Assembly (NCBI RefSeq): GCF_026262505.1
Contig: NC_067205.1
Span: 13,640,001 to 13,704,000 of the forward strand
DNA: 64,000 bases
Direction: 5' to 3'
From: Trichomonas vaginalis G3
Taxonomy: Eukaryota > Parabasalia > Trichomonadida > Trichomonadidae
In this document: positions 19,313 through 30,035 of the stretch, piece after piece
Layout of the letters: each line of letters begins with the position of its first letter
Numbering within the stretch: the first letter of the stretch is position 1
Notes under the pieces: generated by a model
Database searches by the model: none
Seen by the model: only the letters and a program-made list of their open reading frames with translations
What the model was told of the DNA's origin: nothing
Position numbers and translations under genes: made by a program

Positions 19313-20602
19313 ATGTCTACTGAAGCTCCAGTTCTCGGTATCATCATTGGCGGCGCCCCAGCTCCAGGTCTTAATGGTGTTATTGCCTCTGCTACATTCT
19401 ATGCTCGTCAGCTTGGCTGGAAAGTCATTGGTTTCCACGATGGATATTTACATCTTGCCACTGGCTCATTAGAAGAAGTTAAGGCTAACACACTTGAACT
19501 TAACGAGGACTTTGTTGCACCACACCTCTCAACAGGTGGCTCAATCATTCGCCCACACAGATATGATCCAACAAAGTCAAACAAGGAAATTCACAATGTC
19601 CTTAGAAATCTTAAGGAATTCCACATTCGCTACCTCATCATCATTGGTGGCAATGATAAAATCGCTACAACACATATCATTACATCTGGCCTTGATCCAG
19701 CTCAGATGCAAGTTATTGCTATTCCAAAGACAATCGATAACGACATTTCACTTCCTTACAACACCGATACATTCGGCTTCCATTCTGCTCGCAAGTTCTG
19801 CTCAGAACTTGTTATGAACCTTGCTGTTGATGCCCGCTCTGCTCCACGTTGGTTCATCATCGAGACAATGGGTCGCCGCTCCGGCCACCTTGCTCTCTCC
19901 GTTTCTGAGGCTACAGCTGCCCATCTTTGCATCATCCCAGAAGATTTCAAGGGCAGACAAGTCACACTTAAGGAGATCTGCGACGTCTTCGAGGGCGCAA
20001 TCCTTAAGCGTTATCTTGCTGGAAAACCATACGGTGTTTGCATCATCACAGAAGGTTTGATCCATTACCTTCCAAAGGAGGAGATCGAATCCCTCTTCAA
20101 GGATGGCATCGTCCAGTACACAGCTGAAGGCCAGCTCAACCTCGATGAGGCTGAAATTTCCCGCGCCATCAGAAACGAGATGAACAACAGACTTTCCAAG
20201 ATGGGACTCGACGTCAGAGTCAATCCAAAGAAGATCGGTTACGAACTTCGTTGCATGGACCCAATCTCTGCAGATATGTGCTACACAAGAGAACTCGGCG
20301 CTGCTGCAATCGAAGGATTCCTCAACAACCACTCCAACGTCATGGTCGTTTGGGAGAATGGTAACGCTACATACGTTTCATTCCGCTCTCTCATGAACGA
20401 GGAAGACGGACAGATCTACCCAAGACTCGTCGACACAAAGTCACAGAACTACCGCATTTCACGCGAATACGGCTGGCAGGTCAAGAAGTGCGACCTCGAC
20501 GACACTGAGAAGGTCGAGAAACTCGCAAAGATTGCAAAGATCACTCCTGAGGAATTCCACAAGAAGTTCGACCCAATTATGGATGATCCAGCTAAATACT
20601 AA
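19313..20602 (+). CDS. Pyrophosphate-dependent 6-phosphofructokinase
   Basis: A 429-residue glycolytic enzyme that phosphorylates fructose 6-phosphate with PPi instead of ATP, reversibly. GGAPAPGLNG at 13-22 is the N-terminal phosphate loop. GGNDK at 112-116 has Asp (D115) at the position that excludes ATP in PPi enzymes. PKTIDND at 138-144 carries the Lys that marks PPi use and the catalytic Asp. MGRRSGH at 186-192 binds fructose 6-phosphate. The length matches the trichomonad type. Codons are strongly biased, as expected for an abundant enzyme, and the preference shifts from T-ending toward C-ending codons in the second half. It should act in the cytosol, where anaerobic protists gain ATP yield by using PPi. 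Confidence 0.95.
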   Translation: MSTEAPVLGIIIGGAPAPGLNGVIASATFYARQLGWKVIGFHDGYLHLATGSLEEVKANTLELNEDFVAPHLSTGGSIIRPHRYDPTKSNKEIHNVLRNLKEFHIRYLIIIGGNDKIATTHIITSGLDPAQMQVIAIPKTIDNDISLPYNTDTFGFHSARKFCSELVMNLAVDARSAPRWFIIETMGRRSGHLALSVSEATAAHLCIIPEDFKGRQVTLKEICDVFEGAILKRYLAGKPYGVCIITEGLIHYLPKEEIESLFKDGIVQYTAEGQLNLDEAEISRAIRNEMNNRLSKMGLDVRVNPKKIGYELRCMDPISADMCYTRELGAAAIEGFLNNHSNVMVVWENGNATYVSFRSLMNEEDGQIYPRLVDTKSQNYRISREYGWQVKKCDLDDTEKVEKLAKIAKITPEEFHKKFDPIMDDPAKY

Positions 20603-21297
20603 GTAAATTTTTTATATATTATAACTAAATCTTTTTCTTTCTTTTTTGAAGAATCTTTAATTATCATATAAATACTTTAAAAAAGTGAACTCATTTTTTA
20701 GACCAAAAAAGTGGTACCTGAGTATATTGTTTCTGCTTTATCTGATCAATGAAACGGAATTGAGATTTTGTATCTCTTAATCAAACGGAAGTTAAGCTAA
20801 GACATTTGGTTGATACCTTTGTTTATGACGATTTTCCCCTTTAATACTTATTTATTGTTGTCTATGATGATTTTTTTATTGAATATTTTCAAAAATTCTA
20901 CGAAAATTGAAACAAAACTGCAAGGATCTGTATTTCATATGTTGTTGAAATAATTTTCAACCTCGAATTCTTAAATAGAAACGTTTCTTAGAATAAACTT
21001 TTCAAATTTCCGAAAATTAATCAATAAGATATACATAGGAAACTAAGAGATTAAAAATATAACTCCTCTCAAGTGGGAGCTCTCTGAGGTTCAAAAATAA
21101 CACCCAATATAGCTTTTTTACCAAAATTGTCACTTTTATTATAAATGAAATTCATTCTTTTCTTTCAGGCAACTTCGACTGTCGTTTTTAATATTCAAAT
21201 ATAATGGATAAATTCTCAATTAGATTCTTTCTCGCAATGATTTTAAGATCAGAAAATGCAAATTAGTCGGATTATTTTAAAATAACTTAAATAATTA
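20603..21297. other. Intergenic spacer
   Basis: AT-rich spacer; no gene recognised. Two GAAACGGAA/AAACGGAAG-like motifs occur near 20750-20800. Confidence 0.45.
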
Positions 21298-21345
21298 TAG
21301 TATTGAACTATTTTTACGTGATGATAAGAATAAAGAGAATACCAA
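21298..21345 (+). repeat. Partial duplicate of the downstream surface gene
   Basis: AGTATTGAACTATTTTTACG and what follows resemble 21523-21568 inside the next gene (residues around IELYLRVDKNDE), so a short decayed copy of that segment lies just upstream of the ATG. Confidence 0.55.
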
Positions 21346-21405
21346 TTACATTATTGTTACTTAGTATTGAGGCAAACAATAATGTAATTCATAAAAATAC
21401 TAAGT
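21344..21405. repeat. Two interleaved inverted repeats
   Basis: 15-base arms 21344-21358 and 21375-21389 are exact inverted copies. A second pair, ACTTAGTATT at 21359-21368 and AATACTAAGT at 21396-21405, interlocks with the first as a pseudoknot would. It ends 16 bases before the ATG of the next gene. Confidence 0.7.
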
Positions 21406-21421
21406 AAAATAAAGTACTAAT

Positions 21422-22996
21422 ATGCAAAACAATTGGATTTATTCTAATTCCCCAACAATTGGCTTGTATCATGGAACTTACCTTGTTAAGCACAAAAATT
21501 TTAAGATATCTTATGGTAATAGTGGTATTGAATTATATTTACGTGTTGATAAGAATGATGAAATACAAGGTAGTTCAGGAACAGTTACAAATGGAGATGT
21601 TTCAATTTCAGTTTCTTACAAGTTGTTTCCAGATGTTAACTACATCAACATCATCCACACAGTTACAAACAACGGAGATAGAAATCATGAAATAGACTTT
21701 CGATGCTATTCAGACATTGATATTGAAGGAAGTGATGGATCTGATGGTGATCAATGTCCAACACGAAACATTGAAGGAAATCGAGGTGTTGAATTTATCA
21801 ACAAAGATAGAACAGTTCGATTTCTTCTTCGAGATTTCCCTTTTGTTACAAATGTTGATACTTATTCATATACTTATTGTCCTGGATATGGAAATTGGAG
21901 TAATTGTACAAAATACATATATATTGAATCTGGTGCTGGTATTAGATTTTCATGGCAAAATCAACAAATTAAACCTCATGAATCTAAAAACTATTCATAT
22001 TCCATTGGAATGGGTGAATATTACAAAACCCATAAATTGATTTTGTTGACACAAAAACAAGATTGTTATGATCCAAACACAGAATTTTCATTAGATTTCG
22101 CTATTGATTCCGTGAGAACTGATACAGATTTGGAATTAACTATTAATCGACTTATTGCCGATACTAATGAACAAACTGTTAAAACTTTTACAGATAAAGG
22201 ATCTCAAATGACATTTTCTGACAAATTAACATTATCACAAGGACACCATACTATCAAATATATAACAACAGATAGTCGCAACACTAAATCAGAACTATCA
22301 ATTCCTATAATTGTTACTAAGAAGCCAACAATTACATCAAGAAAAACAATACAGAGTTATTATGAATCAATTGATAAATTACCATTTGATATCGATTTGT
22401 ATGATGATTCTTTTGCAGTTTTTAAGATATTTGATGACCAAGATACATTATTCTTCAACAAATCAATAAATTGCAGAGGCCAAATCAAAAACATCTTAGA
22501 TACAATTGATTTCTTAAAATCACCAATCGAAACAGTTCGAAAAATATCAATTGTTGCAGTAGATGAATTTGGTGTTTATTCAAATTTCATTAATTTCACT
22601 GTGAATAATGAGAAACCATTCATAAGATTGTCCGAAATATCAACACCTATTCAACTCATACAAAAAAACTTGAGAATTTACACAGACATTCTTCTTATGT
22701 CTGGATCAACAACAGCTCGTATATATTCTTCAATAAACACAGATTCATATTCATTAATGAGAACTTTGAATGATTTAACTCCTTATCAATGGAAATCAGT
22801 ATCATTTGGTTTCGATGTTAAAGACATTCCGAGTGATGGAAATAATACATTTAAATTGTATGTACAAGATTCAAACAATTTTGAATCAAGTCCACTTCTA
22901 CAATCTCTTATTTTGATCGCTTATCAAAGAGATTGTACTAGTAATCTCTATTTGAGAAGGCGCTCGGCTTTTGTTGTTGTACTTACTATGAACTAA
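21422..22996 (+). pseudogene. Surface-protein gene fragment (524 aa, ends missing)
   Basis: An extracellular-type beta-rich protein with aromatic, Asn-rich and Cys-containing stretches (CPGYGNWSNC near residue 155) and repeated units ending like IPIIVTKKPTI, similar in style to the surface proteins at 51-61 kb. It has no signal peptide, no membrane anchor and no cytoplasmic tail, all of which the relatives have. The last 30 or so residues (RRRSAFVVVLTMN) look like read-through into foreign sequence. A decayed duplicate of an internal segment lies upstream. I take it as a gene trimmed at both ends; a secreted protein is less likely. The Maverick begins about 320 bases downstream. Confidence 0.55.
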
Positions 22997-23319
22997 ATAT
23001 CTATCTTTTAAAATTTAATTTCATATTTAAATTTCTGACACACTCTCAAATTTCAGTTTAAAGTTTTATTTTTCTGATCTGCTTCGCGCCTGTTCTCCTA
23101 TTTTTGAGAAGTGAACCTTTAATAGTTATAATCAAACTATTCCTATATTAATGATTGACATGATATGTAAAATGTGATTGCATTTTAAACTATTAATCAC
23201 TGATTATTGTAATTTTTTTTTATACAACTTCATGGTGATTTAAATTATATACATATCAAGTACACAAAAAGTATATTAGAAATTTGGCTTTATATTAAAA
23301 TTAAAGTGAATCTTTTATA
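22997..23319. other. Spacer between surface-gene fragment and Maverick
   Basis: GAGAAGGCGC near 22955 and GCGCCTGTTCTC near 23088 form an inverted pair. Otherwise AT-rich, no gene. Confidence 0.4.
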
Positions 23320-24015
23320 AGTAGTATATGTGGAAGGGTTGTGTGACTTTTTTTGTAAATGTAAGAATTCATACAATATCGAGCAATTTTGTATCATTTT
23401 TTTTAACATATGAAGTAAAAAATGTATGATTCTTACGGTTTTTATTCTTACATTTTTGAATAAATCAAGATTTAAAAAATTTTCAAAATTGTAAGACATT
23501 TACACTCAGCCCAAACATAAACCATTAAAAAAATTAACATTGATTTTAAAATAATTTATTTTATCTTTTATAAAAGAAGCTATATATAGATGATGTCAGA
23601 TATTCCACGATTAATTAAACATTGTTTAAATCCTGAATGGAATCAATAAAGTCATAATCAAAGACCTCATAAACGAGTAAAAGAAATTAGAAACTAATGA
23701 TTTTCATGAATTTATGAAATCAATTATTTGATTCATTCTTTCTTCAATCTCTTCTATTCTTTTTGTTAAATCATCTATTTTCATTAATGAGGTGATTCTT
23801 GATTGAGGAATAGATTTCAAACTAACCACTCCTTTTATTTTTGAAATTTTGAATCCATCAACTTTAAACATTTTATTCAATTTACACGTTGTCAATTCTT
23901 CAAATAATTTTTTATTATTAGCATAATAGTCATTAAATTCTTCAACAGATGAAAAAATTTTTATTTCAGTAATTGGTTTAACAACGTTTATTTTTTGTTG
24001 AACATTTTCACTTTC
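23320..24015. repeat. Maverick left inverted end
   Basis: It pairs with 41280-41935. Alignment is good at the very tip, around the CTATATATAG motif near 23580, and across the small gene at 23704-24063; it is interrupted by length differences of about 100 bases. Confidence 0.8.
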
Positions 24016-24063
24016 ATTTATTTCTTCCTCCTCTGTTTCATTTATTTTTAAAATCGGTTTCAT
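23704..24063 (-). CDS. Maverick end-located small protein, 119 aa
   Basis: An acidic-then-basic small protein with a likely C-terminal coiled coil (DDLTKRIEEIEERMNQI). It is encoded inside the left inverted end and reads outward. A near-identical partial copy sits in the right end. Function unknown; the frame looks whole here. Confidence 0.5.
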   Translation of the reverse strand: MKPILKINETEEEEINESENVQQKINVVKPITEIKIFSSVEEFNDYYANNKKLFEELTTCKLNKMFKVDGFKISKIKGVVSLKSIPQSRITSLMKIDDLTKRIEEIEERMNQIIDFINS

Positions 24064-24129
24064 TTATCATTAAATAAAAATTAGAATATAAGTGATGAAA
24101 TATATTTTTTAATTAATATTAAATCAGAA

Positions 24130-24366
24130 ATGGCGGCAGGATTCTTTAAAAAATTATGGGATGGAATTAAGAAAGCTGCAGGTTGGGTTTATAAAAAGGT
24201 TATTAAACCTGTTGCAAACTTTTTGGCACCAGTAGCGAAAACGGCAGGAACTATCATAGGTGGAGTATTAGGTACTAAAGCAGGTAATCCGGCGATGGGA
24301 GCACAAGCAGGTAACGCAATTGGTGGAATAGCTGAAGGAATACTAAATAAAATAGGAGGTAAATAG
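24130..24366 (+). CDS. Maverick small membrane-active-like protein, 78 aa
   Basis: It starts MAAGFFKKLWDGIKKAAGW, an amphipathic basic helix, followed by a Gly/Ala-rich hydrophobic stretch (GTIIGGVLGTKAG). This layout recalls small virion proteins that disturb membranes, such as the pVI/pX type in adenovirus-like lineages. That role is inference from shape only. The frame looks whole. Confidence 0.55.
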   Translation: MAAGFFKKLWDGIKKAAGWVYKKVIKPVANFLAPVAKTAGTIIGGVLGTKAGNPAMGAQAGNAIGGIAEGILNKIGGK

Positions 24367-24395
24367 TGGAAAAATAAATTATTTTAAAATTATTT

Positions 24396-24611
24396 TTATC
24401 TTAGTATCGGTTGTAGTCTTTGATAAACTTTTTCTCCTTTATTTAAAACTTCTCTTATTGGGGCAGCTTTTGGTGTTATTGATTCAGCAATGTCACTAAT
24501 TGCTTCTTTATTCTTAAATATCCAATTTGCTCCCTTCTTCAATGTTTCCCAAACTTTACTCGCTCCTCTTTTTACTTTATCCCACAGTTTCTTAAATATA
24601 CCCGCAGCCAT
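24396..24611 (-). CDS. Maverick small basic protein, 71 aa, partner of the above
   Basis: It begins MAAGIFKKLWDKVKRGA, nearly the same N-terminus as the protein at 24130, but is encoded on the other strand and converges on it. The C-terminal part differs and is basic. The pair probably arose by inverted duplication. Function unknown; looks whole. Confidence 0.5.
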   Translation of the reverse strand: MAAGIFKKLWDKVKRGASKVWETLKKGANWIFKNKEAISDIAESITPKAAPIREVLNKGEKVYQRLQPILR

Positions 24612-24680
24612 AGTTGATTATTTCATTAAAATTAAAAATTCATTTTCATCTTTTAATTTTGATTTTTTATTTATTAATAA

Positions 24681-26319
24681 ATGACGACTAACTATTTAGT
24701 GCCAAACACTAAACCGATTAATGGAAATGTGTTTCATTCATTCGAAAAGATAAATGAAATATTCGCAAAGAATGACGGTAGAAGATATTATAGAGAACTT
24801 GAAAGTTCATGCTATGACTCTGATGCTCCATATTTTGATGATAAACAAACTCATTTAAGAATTACAAATCCGGCTCATGATGTGAACCAATTAGGTGACA
24901 CATATATTAAACGCAAAGTTAAAGCAACTCTAGTTTCAAATAAAGCTTTCACATGTGATGCCACTTTTAAATGCATGCGTTTATTCGTTGGTTACAAATC
25001 ATCAAATCAAAGCTTTAAACAATTAGAAGTAGAAACCGAAAGAGGTGATGCCGGTTATCTTCAGATGGATTGCGCCCGCGAATCTTTCGCATTTGCAACA
25101 TATAAACCAAAATCAGAAAGGAAAGTTAAAAAGTTTGTTCATTCGTTATATAATAATGTTCAAAAATATGATAACTCAGTATGTGGTAAATATATTGACC
25201 CTTCAGAAGTTTTCAAGAAAGCAAATGAAGAAGTTGATGTCACTTTTGATATGATTATTCCGGTAAATGATTTGTTAGCATTTCAGGCGTTCGATGATTA
25301 TCCTAAATCATTTGGTGATATCATTCTTAAATATTATGTTTTCAGGGATACTTTAGTATTTTGTCAGGTTGACCCGTTAAGAGTTGCTGATTTACAAAAT
25401 TACGTTTATGAAAAGATAACTGATGAAAATTATGAAAAGATTATGAATCATGTTTATAAATATGATCGCAAATTCCAACAAATCGGACTTCCTGCCAAAT
25501 TAATTACAAGCTTAGCCGCTACATCTGCTGAGGCAACAGTTGATGACGTTATTATTTCATGCACAAAGATGGAAGTTTTAGAGGATAAATGCATTACACC
25601 AGGATATGGTTTAATTAAAGAATCAGTTAAAGCAATACCACGTTTATTCAGTAAGGAAGATCCATTCATGATTCCAGCTCAACATATTGACGTTCGTTCA
25701 CTAAATGGAGGTTGCATCACTCCTGAAGGTATCAGCTCAGATTTCTCATACGCTCTTCATAATGTTACAGATGTTGTGTTAACATTTCCGAAGAATGCAA
25801 TGCAAAGAACGGTTTTAAAATCCAATGCTTCGAGGTCTTCAGGTCACTATAGATTCCAGAAACTTCCCCGATCAAGCGATGACCACAGTGGGTGACATAT
25901 TCTTTACACGTATGCTTCAAGCTTCTGATTTAGATGGAGTGAATGAATGCACAGAAGAATACGAGGACTCATTAACTAGACCACTGAATGCAGATGATGG
26001 CACGCCATTAGCTAGAACATGGAAAGACCAAACTTCATTCTTATGCACTATTCCAGTTCAACGTGATGGAGCGGGTATATTCTTTGATGGATTAGAAACT
26101 TTCAACTCACAAGTTACAGTACAAGTGAAAGCTTATCCAATCATTCAGGGTGAAAATGACACTTACTGTTCAAAGGTGACAAATCCTCCTCAGGTTTGGT
26201 TTACTAGGACTACATATTGGACATGGACACCGGATGAAGGTTTGAAATATCATCCAACAGGTACACCACCACAGTATAGAAGTTCATATGATGAAATATT
26301 GATGAATAGAAATGTTTAA
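24681..26319 (+). pseudogene. Maverick major-capsid-like region, broken
   Basis: Long beta-rich coding sequence in the place and of the kind expected for the Polinton double-jelly-roll capsid protein (recognisable stretches such as DVNQLGDTYIKRKVKATL and WTWTPDEG). It is downstream of the small basic proteins and upstream of the ATPase region. It is a fossil and no longer one open frame. The assignment rests on position, length and general character rather than on a search. Confidence 0.6.
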
Positions 26320-26344
26320 AATTATAAATTTATTTTTGATTAAA

Positions 26345-27170
26345 TGAATTTAAATTCATCCACCCCTTATGAAGAATTAGCAGGAGTATATAATACATAC
26401 GTAGATGATATGATTAATGAAGCATTGAGTGATAATAGAAATGCTCTATCTAAGGAAAAATTAATGAAAATTCCATATTCTGAATTTATTTAAATTCAAT
26501 CACTGCAGCAATTGGTAAACAAAATAAAGGTAAAACATTAACGATATTAAAACAAATTATCATTATTGCTAACACTTCCCCCCATTCACATGTGTTAATT
26601 TATATCAACCTTCAGGTTCACCTTCAGATGATACATTTGAATCTTTAAAGCATTTAATCAAAATTCCAATTATTTATTTATCACAAGAAGAAGCAGAAGA
26701 TTATTTAAAAAACTTTTTAATGTATAAAGAATTATATAATACAATCAAGAAGCAAGGATTAGAGGATAAAATTATTGATAAACAACGGGATGAATTATTT
26801 GAAACACTTTCTATTTCAAATTTTGATAGAGAATTTTTGCATTCACTCATTTTTCTAGATGATGCAGTGAAATCAAAACTAATAACAAATGAGAAATCAT
26901 ATTTTAATCAGTTATTAACTCAATGTCGACACATTCAGTGTTCATTCTTTATGGCTGTTCAATATTTCAAAGCATTAAGCACAAACATTAAATCAAATCT
27001 ATCAACACTTTTCATTTTCAGTGGGTTTAGTCGTCAATAGTTGAACGTTATGCTTTATCAAGTGAATTTACCAATGAGCATTAATGAACTTTACACACAA
27101 TATCAGCAATTAGGTGAACATGGAAAAATAATAGTTGATTTAAATAAAGGAAGTGTTAAATTTGATTAAC
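26345..27170 (+). pseudogene. Maverick packaging-ATPase region, broken
   Basis: It has an FtsK/HerA-type signature: LIFLDDAV (Walker B) followed by QLLTQCRHIQCSFFMAVQ, the sensor-like segment of viral packaging ATPases. It is a fossil with several breaks, and the N-terminal part is poorly preserved. Confidence 0.6.
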
Positions 27171-27209
27171 TTTTTATAATTAATTTTTATTTTTTATTTA
27201 TAATTAAAC

Positions 27210-28108
27210 ATGACAGAAATAGCAAATCTTCTACAGGTTCCATTAAAACAAGGGACAAACAAAAGGGGTGCATATAATAGAACTATGAAAGTTCCTGATG
27301 GAATGAAAGAATTAGTTCATATTGTTGCTGGTCTTCAAAAAGATGTTAAACAAATGAGAAACGTTTTAACATTACCAGAAGCTCAAGCATATGCCAAACG
27401 TCATGGTCCAAATTGGGAAGCACACGAAGCAGACATTACGGGTCCAAATGGAAAACCTGATGGTATAAATGAAGTTTTCGTTACTGATGGTCAAGGTAAT
27501 ATTAAAGTCATAAATGGTTATAAATTAACTATAACTGATTATCCTAAACGTAAAGCATATAATGAACGTTATCCTATACAATTTGATGAAAATGGAAAAG
27601 CTGTTAAACAATACATTGGAGAAGGTGAAAATGGTCCAATTAATTCATACCGTCATAATCCATATTCTTATTTCAATGAAGAATTAAATGCTATTGAAGA
27701 GGGACCGGATGGATTACCACGATATTCTAACCAGTTTGATGGTCAATATGCAAATATTAGACCCGAAATTTCAGCTAAGAAATTCTTTAAAGTTGCTTTA
27801 TTCGATCCAGTTTTTCGCAAATGTTAAAGATGAACTTAAACAGCAATTCCAACAATTATAGTAGCAAGAATTGCATCAGGTGCTTTATCTCAAGCATTCA
27901 AAGATTTAATTAAGAAACCATTATATCAGCAACGAGGTTTAACTTATGATTTAGTTAAGGAATCAGATAAAAGAAAATTTGAGAAATCAGATGATTATAA
28001 GAATGCAATTAATGAATATATTCGGTCTATTAATTTCGATGAAACAGCTAAAAATCAACTTCATGAACAAATACAGGGAATAATAGATTCAAAAGTTCCA
28101 GCAAAATA
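27210..28108 (+). pseudogene. Maverick unknown structural-type gene, broken
   Basis: Coding sequence with a VNEVF-type Gly/Asn-rich region ([18 protein letters not shown]) and a basic, Tyr-rich middle. It lies in the structural block of the element. I do not recognise the family; a minor virion protein is a guess. Broken. Confidence 0.4.
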
Positions 28109-28139
28109 AAAGTTTAAATATATTTTTTTATTCGAATAT

Positions 28140-28805
28140 AAATGAGAAGACGTTTTCACTAGTTAAAAGAACACTAACGCAAAAGCAGAGATTACGGTTG
28201 GTTATAACGTAAATGATGATAAATCACGAATTATTCAAAATGTTAAAGTTAATGTTAGCCCTGAATTAACAAGGTCAGCAACTCAACCAAATTTATTAAC
28301 TCGTGACTTACCGAAAAAGGAGGAGGAGCAAAATAAAGAAGATGGAGACCCAATCATTTTATCTGAACCCGGTAAAAACCTGTTGAAATTCCCACTTATC
28401 CAACACACCCCCCACCTCTTTCATCAAACATCGAGAACCCATATAAAATAGACATTAATTCAGAATTAATGAAAATTTACCGTGATATAATAATTAATAA
28501 TTATGATTCAATAATAAATTTAATTGACCAATCTGGTTTAATTATTTTACCTTATGAATCATTAATTCACATTATCGCCATTCTTTGTGATGTTCAAGAT
28601 TCAGACGTTAAGATTCAATTTTTCATAGATGATGAGGTTTCATGCTGCGGAACAGTTGCAAAAATAAATCCTATAAAGGATATTAGCACAATTAAGATAT
28701 CAAAAATGGAACAACAACTGAACTTCATTTAACATATAATGATATTTATAATAAAATAGTTGATGAATATAAAATATCACTTGAAAAATTCTTTGTTAAG
28801 GCTAT
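28140..28805 (+). pseudogene. Maverick unknown gene remnant
   Basis: Degraded coding-like sequence containing an 87-residue stretch rich in Ile and Asp (28469-28732). No family recognised. Confidence 0.3.
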
Positions 28806-29312
28806 TTAATATTCAAGCATTAACATTATCGAATAATAATCCTTTGAATCATAATCAATAATAATTGACCTTTCACCAGTTTCTATCGTTTGTTTTATTT
28901 CTTTTTGTTCCCCACTATCCGGATCGGTCATTGTAATTGTTTTTGTTATAGTATCAGCTTTATCTTTAACTTCAATCTTTTTTCCATCGGGATATTTAAA
29001 CCAAAATTCCAAAAATTCGATATTGTCAATCTGTTCATATTTTAATCTATCAATTACATTTTTAATACCATCTGAAAATCTTATGAAATGGTCATTATAT
29101 GGGTTTGATTGAACTAAATTTGAATGAAGTGAAATATAACCTGTTGATGAATATGACACTGACTCATATTTTCTGAAAACACTAAAATTTATAACATGAA
29201 TGAATTTCTTATTCGTTGAATTTATGAATTCTTGAGGTAATCTTATTCTAGTTTTATTTATCACTGGAAAATAACGCTTTACCATATTTTTAATCGTAAT
29301 AAAAAATGTCAA
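28806..29312 (-). CDS. Maverick hypothetical protein, 168 aa
   Basis: A beta-rich protein on the minus strand with RLPQEFINSTNKKFIHVINF near the start and a charged C-terminal half (KDKADTITKTITMTD). It resembles small virion-surface or fibre-associated proteins only in general character. The frame is open; family unknown. Confidence 0.4.
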   Translation of the reverse strand: MTFFITIKNMVKRYFPVINKTRIRLPQEFINSTNKKFIHVINFSVFRKYESVSYSSTGYISLHSNLVQSNPYNDHFIRFSDGIKNVIDRLKYEQIDNIEFLEFWFKYPDGKKIEVKDKADTITKTITMTDPDSGEQKEIKQTIETGERSIIIDYDSKDYYSIMLMLEY

Positions 29313-30015
29313 TTATCAATATTATTTCGAATAATAACTGTGAATTAAATTTAACAGTTAGCGGAATTTATAATGTTACTCTCGTTTCTGTGAGTGGTAA
29401 ATTTAATCCATTCTTTTAGACCCTTCAGATTATATATCATTTATTAAAGATGACCATGAAAAAACGTATGATATGTATATAAATAATGTGATAGCGAAAT
29501 GGGATATTAACACGATTTTAAGTATATTAAATGAATCATTTATCGTATGGTATGAAGAAAATTTTAAATCAAAACCTGATAAACTTTTTGAACTTGATGA
29601 AATAAATAACCTTATTAAATTCCCGCTGAAAATTAAATTTTGTACTCCTCATCTTCGTTCATTGTTGGGGATATTAAATTTTGAAAAAGATGTTGGGGAT
29701 GTTTTGTATTCTGACACTGGTTGCAATTTCATTTTAATCAAATGTGATAAAGTTAATACCCCAATGAGATTTTCACATCAAACATTAGACCCTAACTCTT
29801 ACCCATCAATACAAAACATTTTATCCATCAACTTAAACACATTTTCTTTATCATATCCGTTTCAATTATCCGGGAATTCATTTATTCTTCATTCAAAAGA
29901 TTTATCAAATATTAAATTTAGAATAACTGACCTATTTGATTGTGATTTAGAATTCATGAATGAAATATTATGGCAATTTCAAATAGAAAAAATAGCTGAT
30001 GAGATAACGGATTAA
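29313..30015 (+). pseudogene. Maverick hypothetical gene, partly broken
   Basis: Coding-like sequence before the fibre gene; about 180 residues are open (29473-30015). An Ile/Leu/Phe-rich protein of unknown family. Confidence 0.4.
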
Positions 30016-30035
30016 ATATTTTTAAATCATAATAA

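Noticed and set aside
19802-20332. 176-codon minus-strand frame opposite PFK
   Set aside because: Shadow caused by the strong codon bias of the PFK gene.
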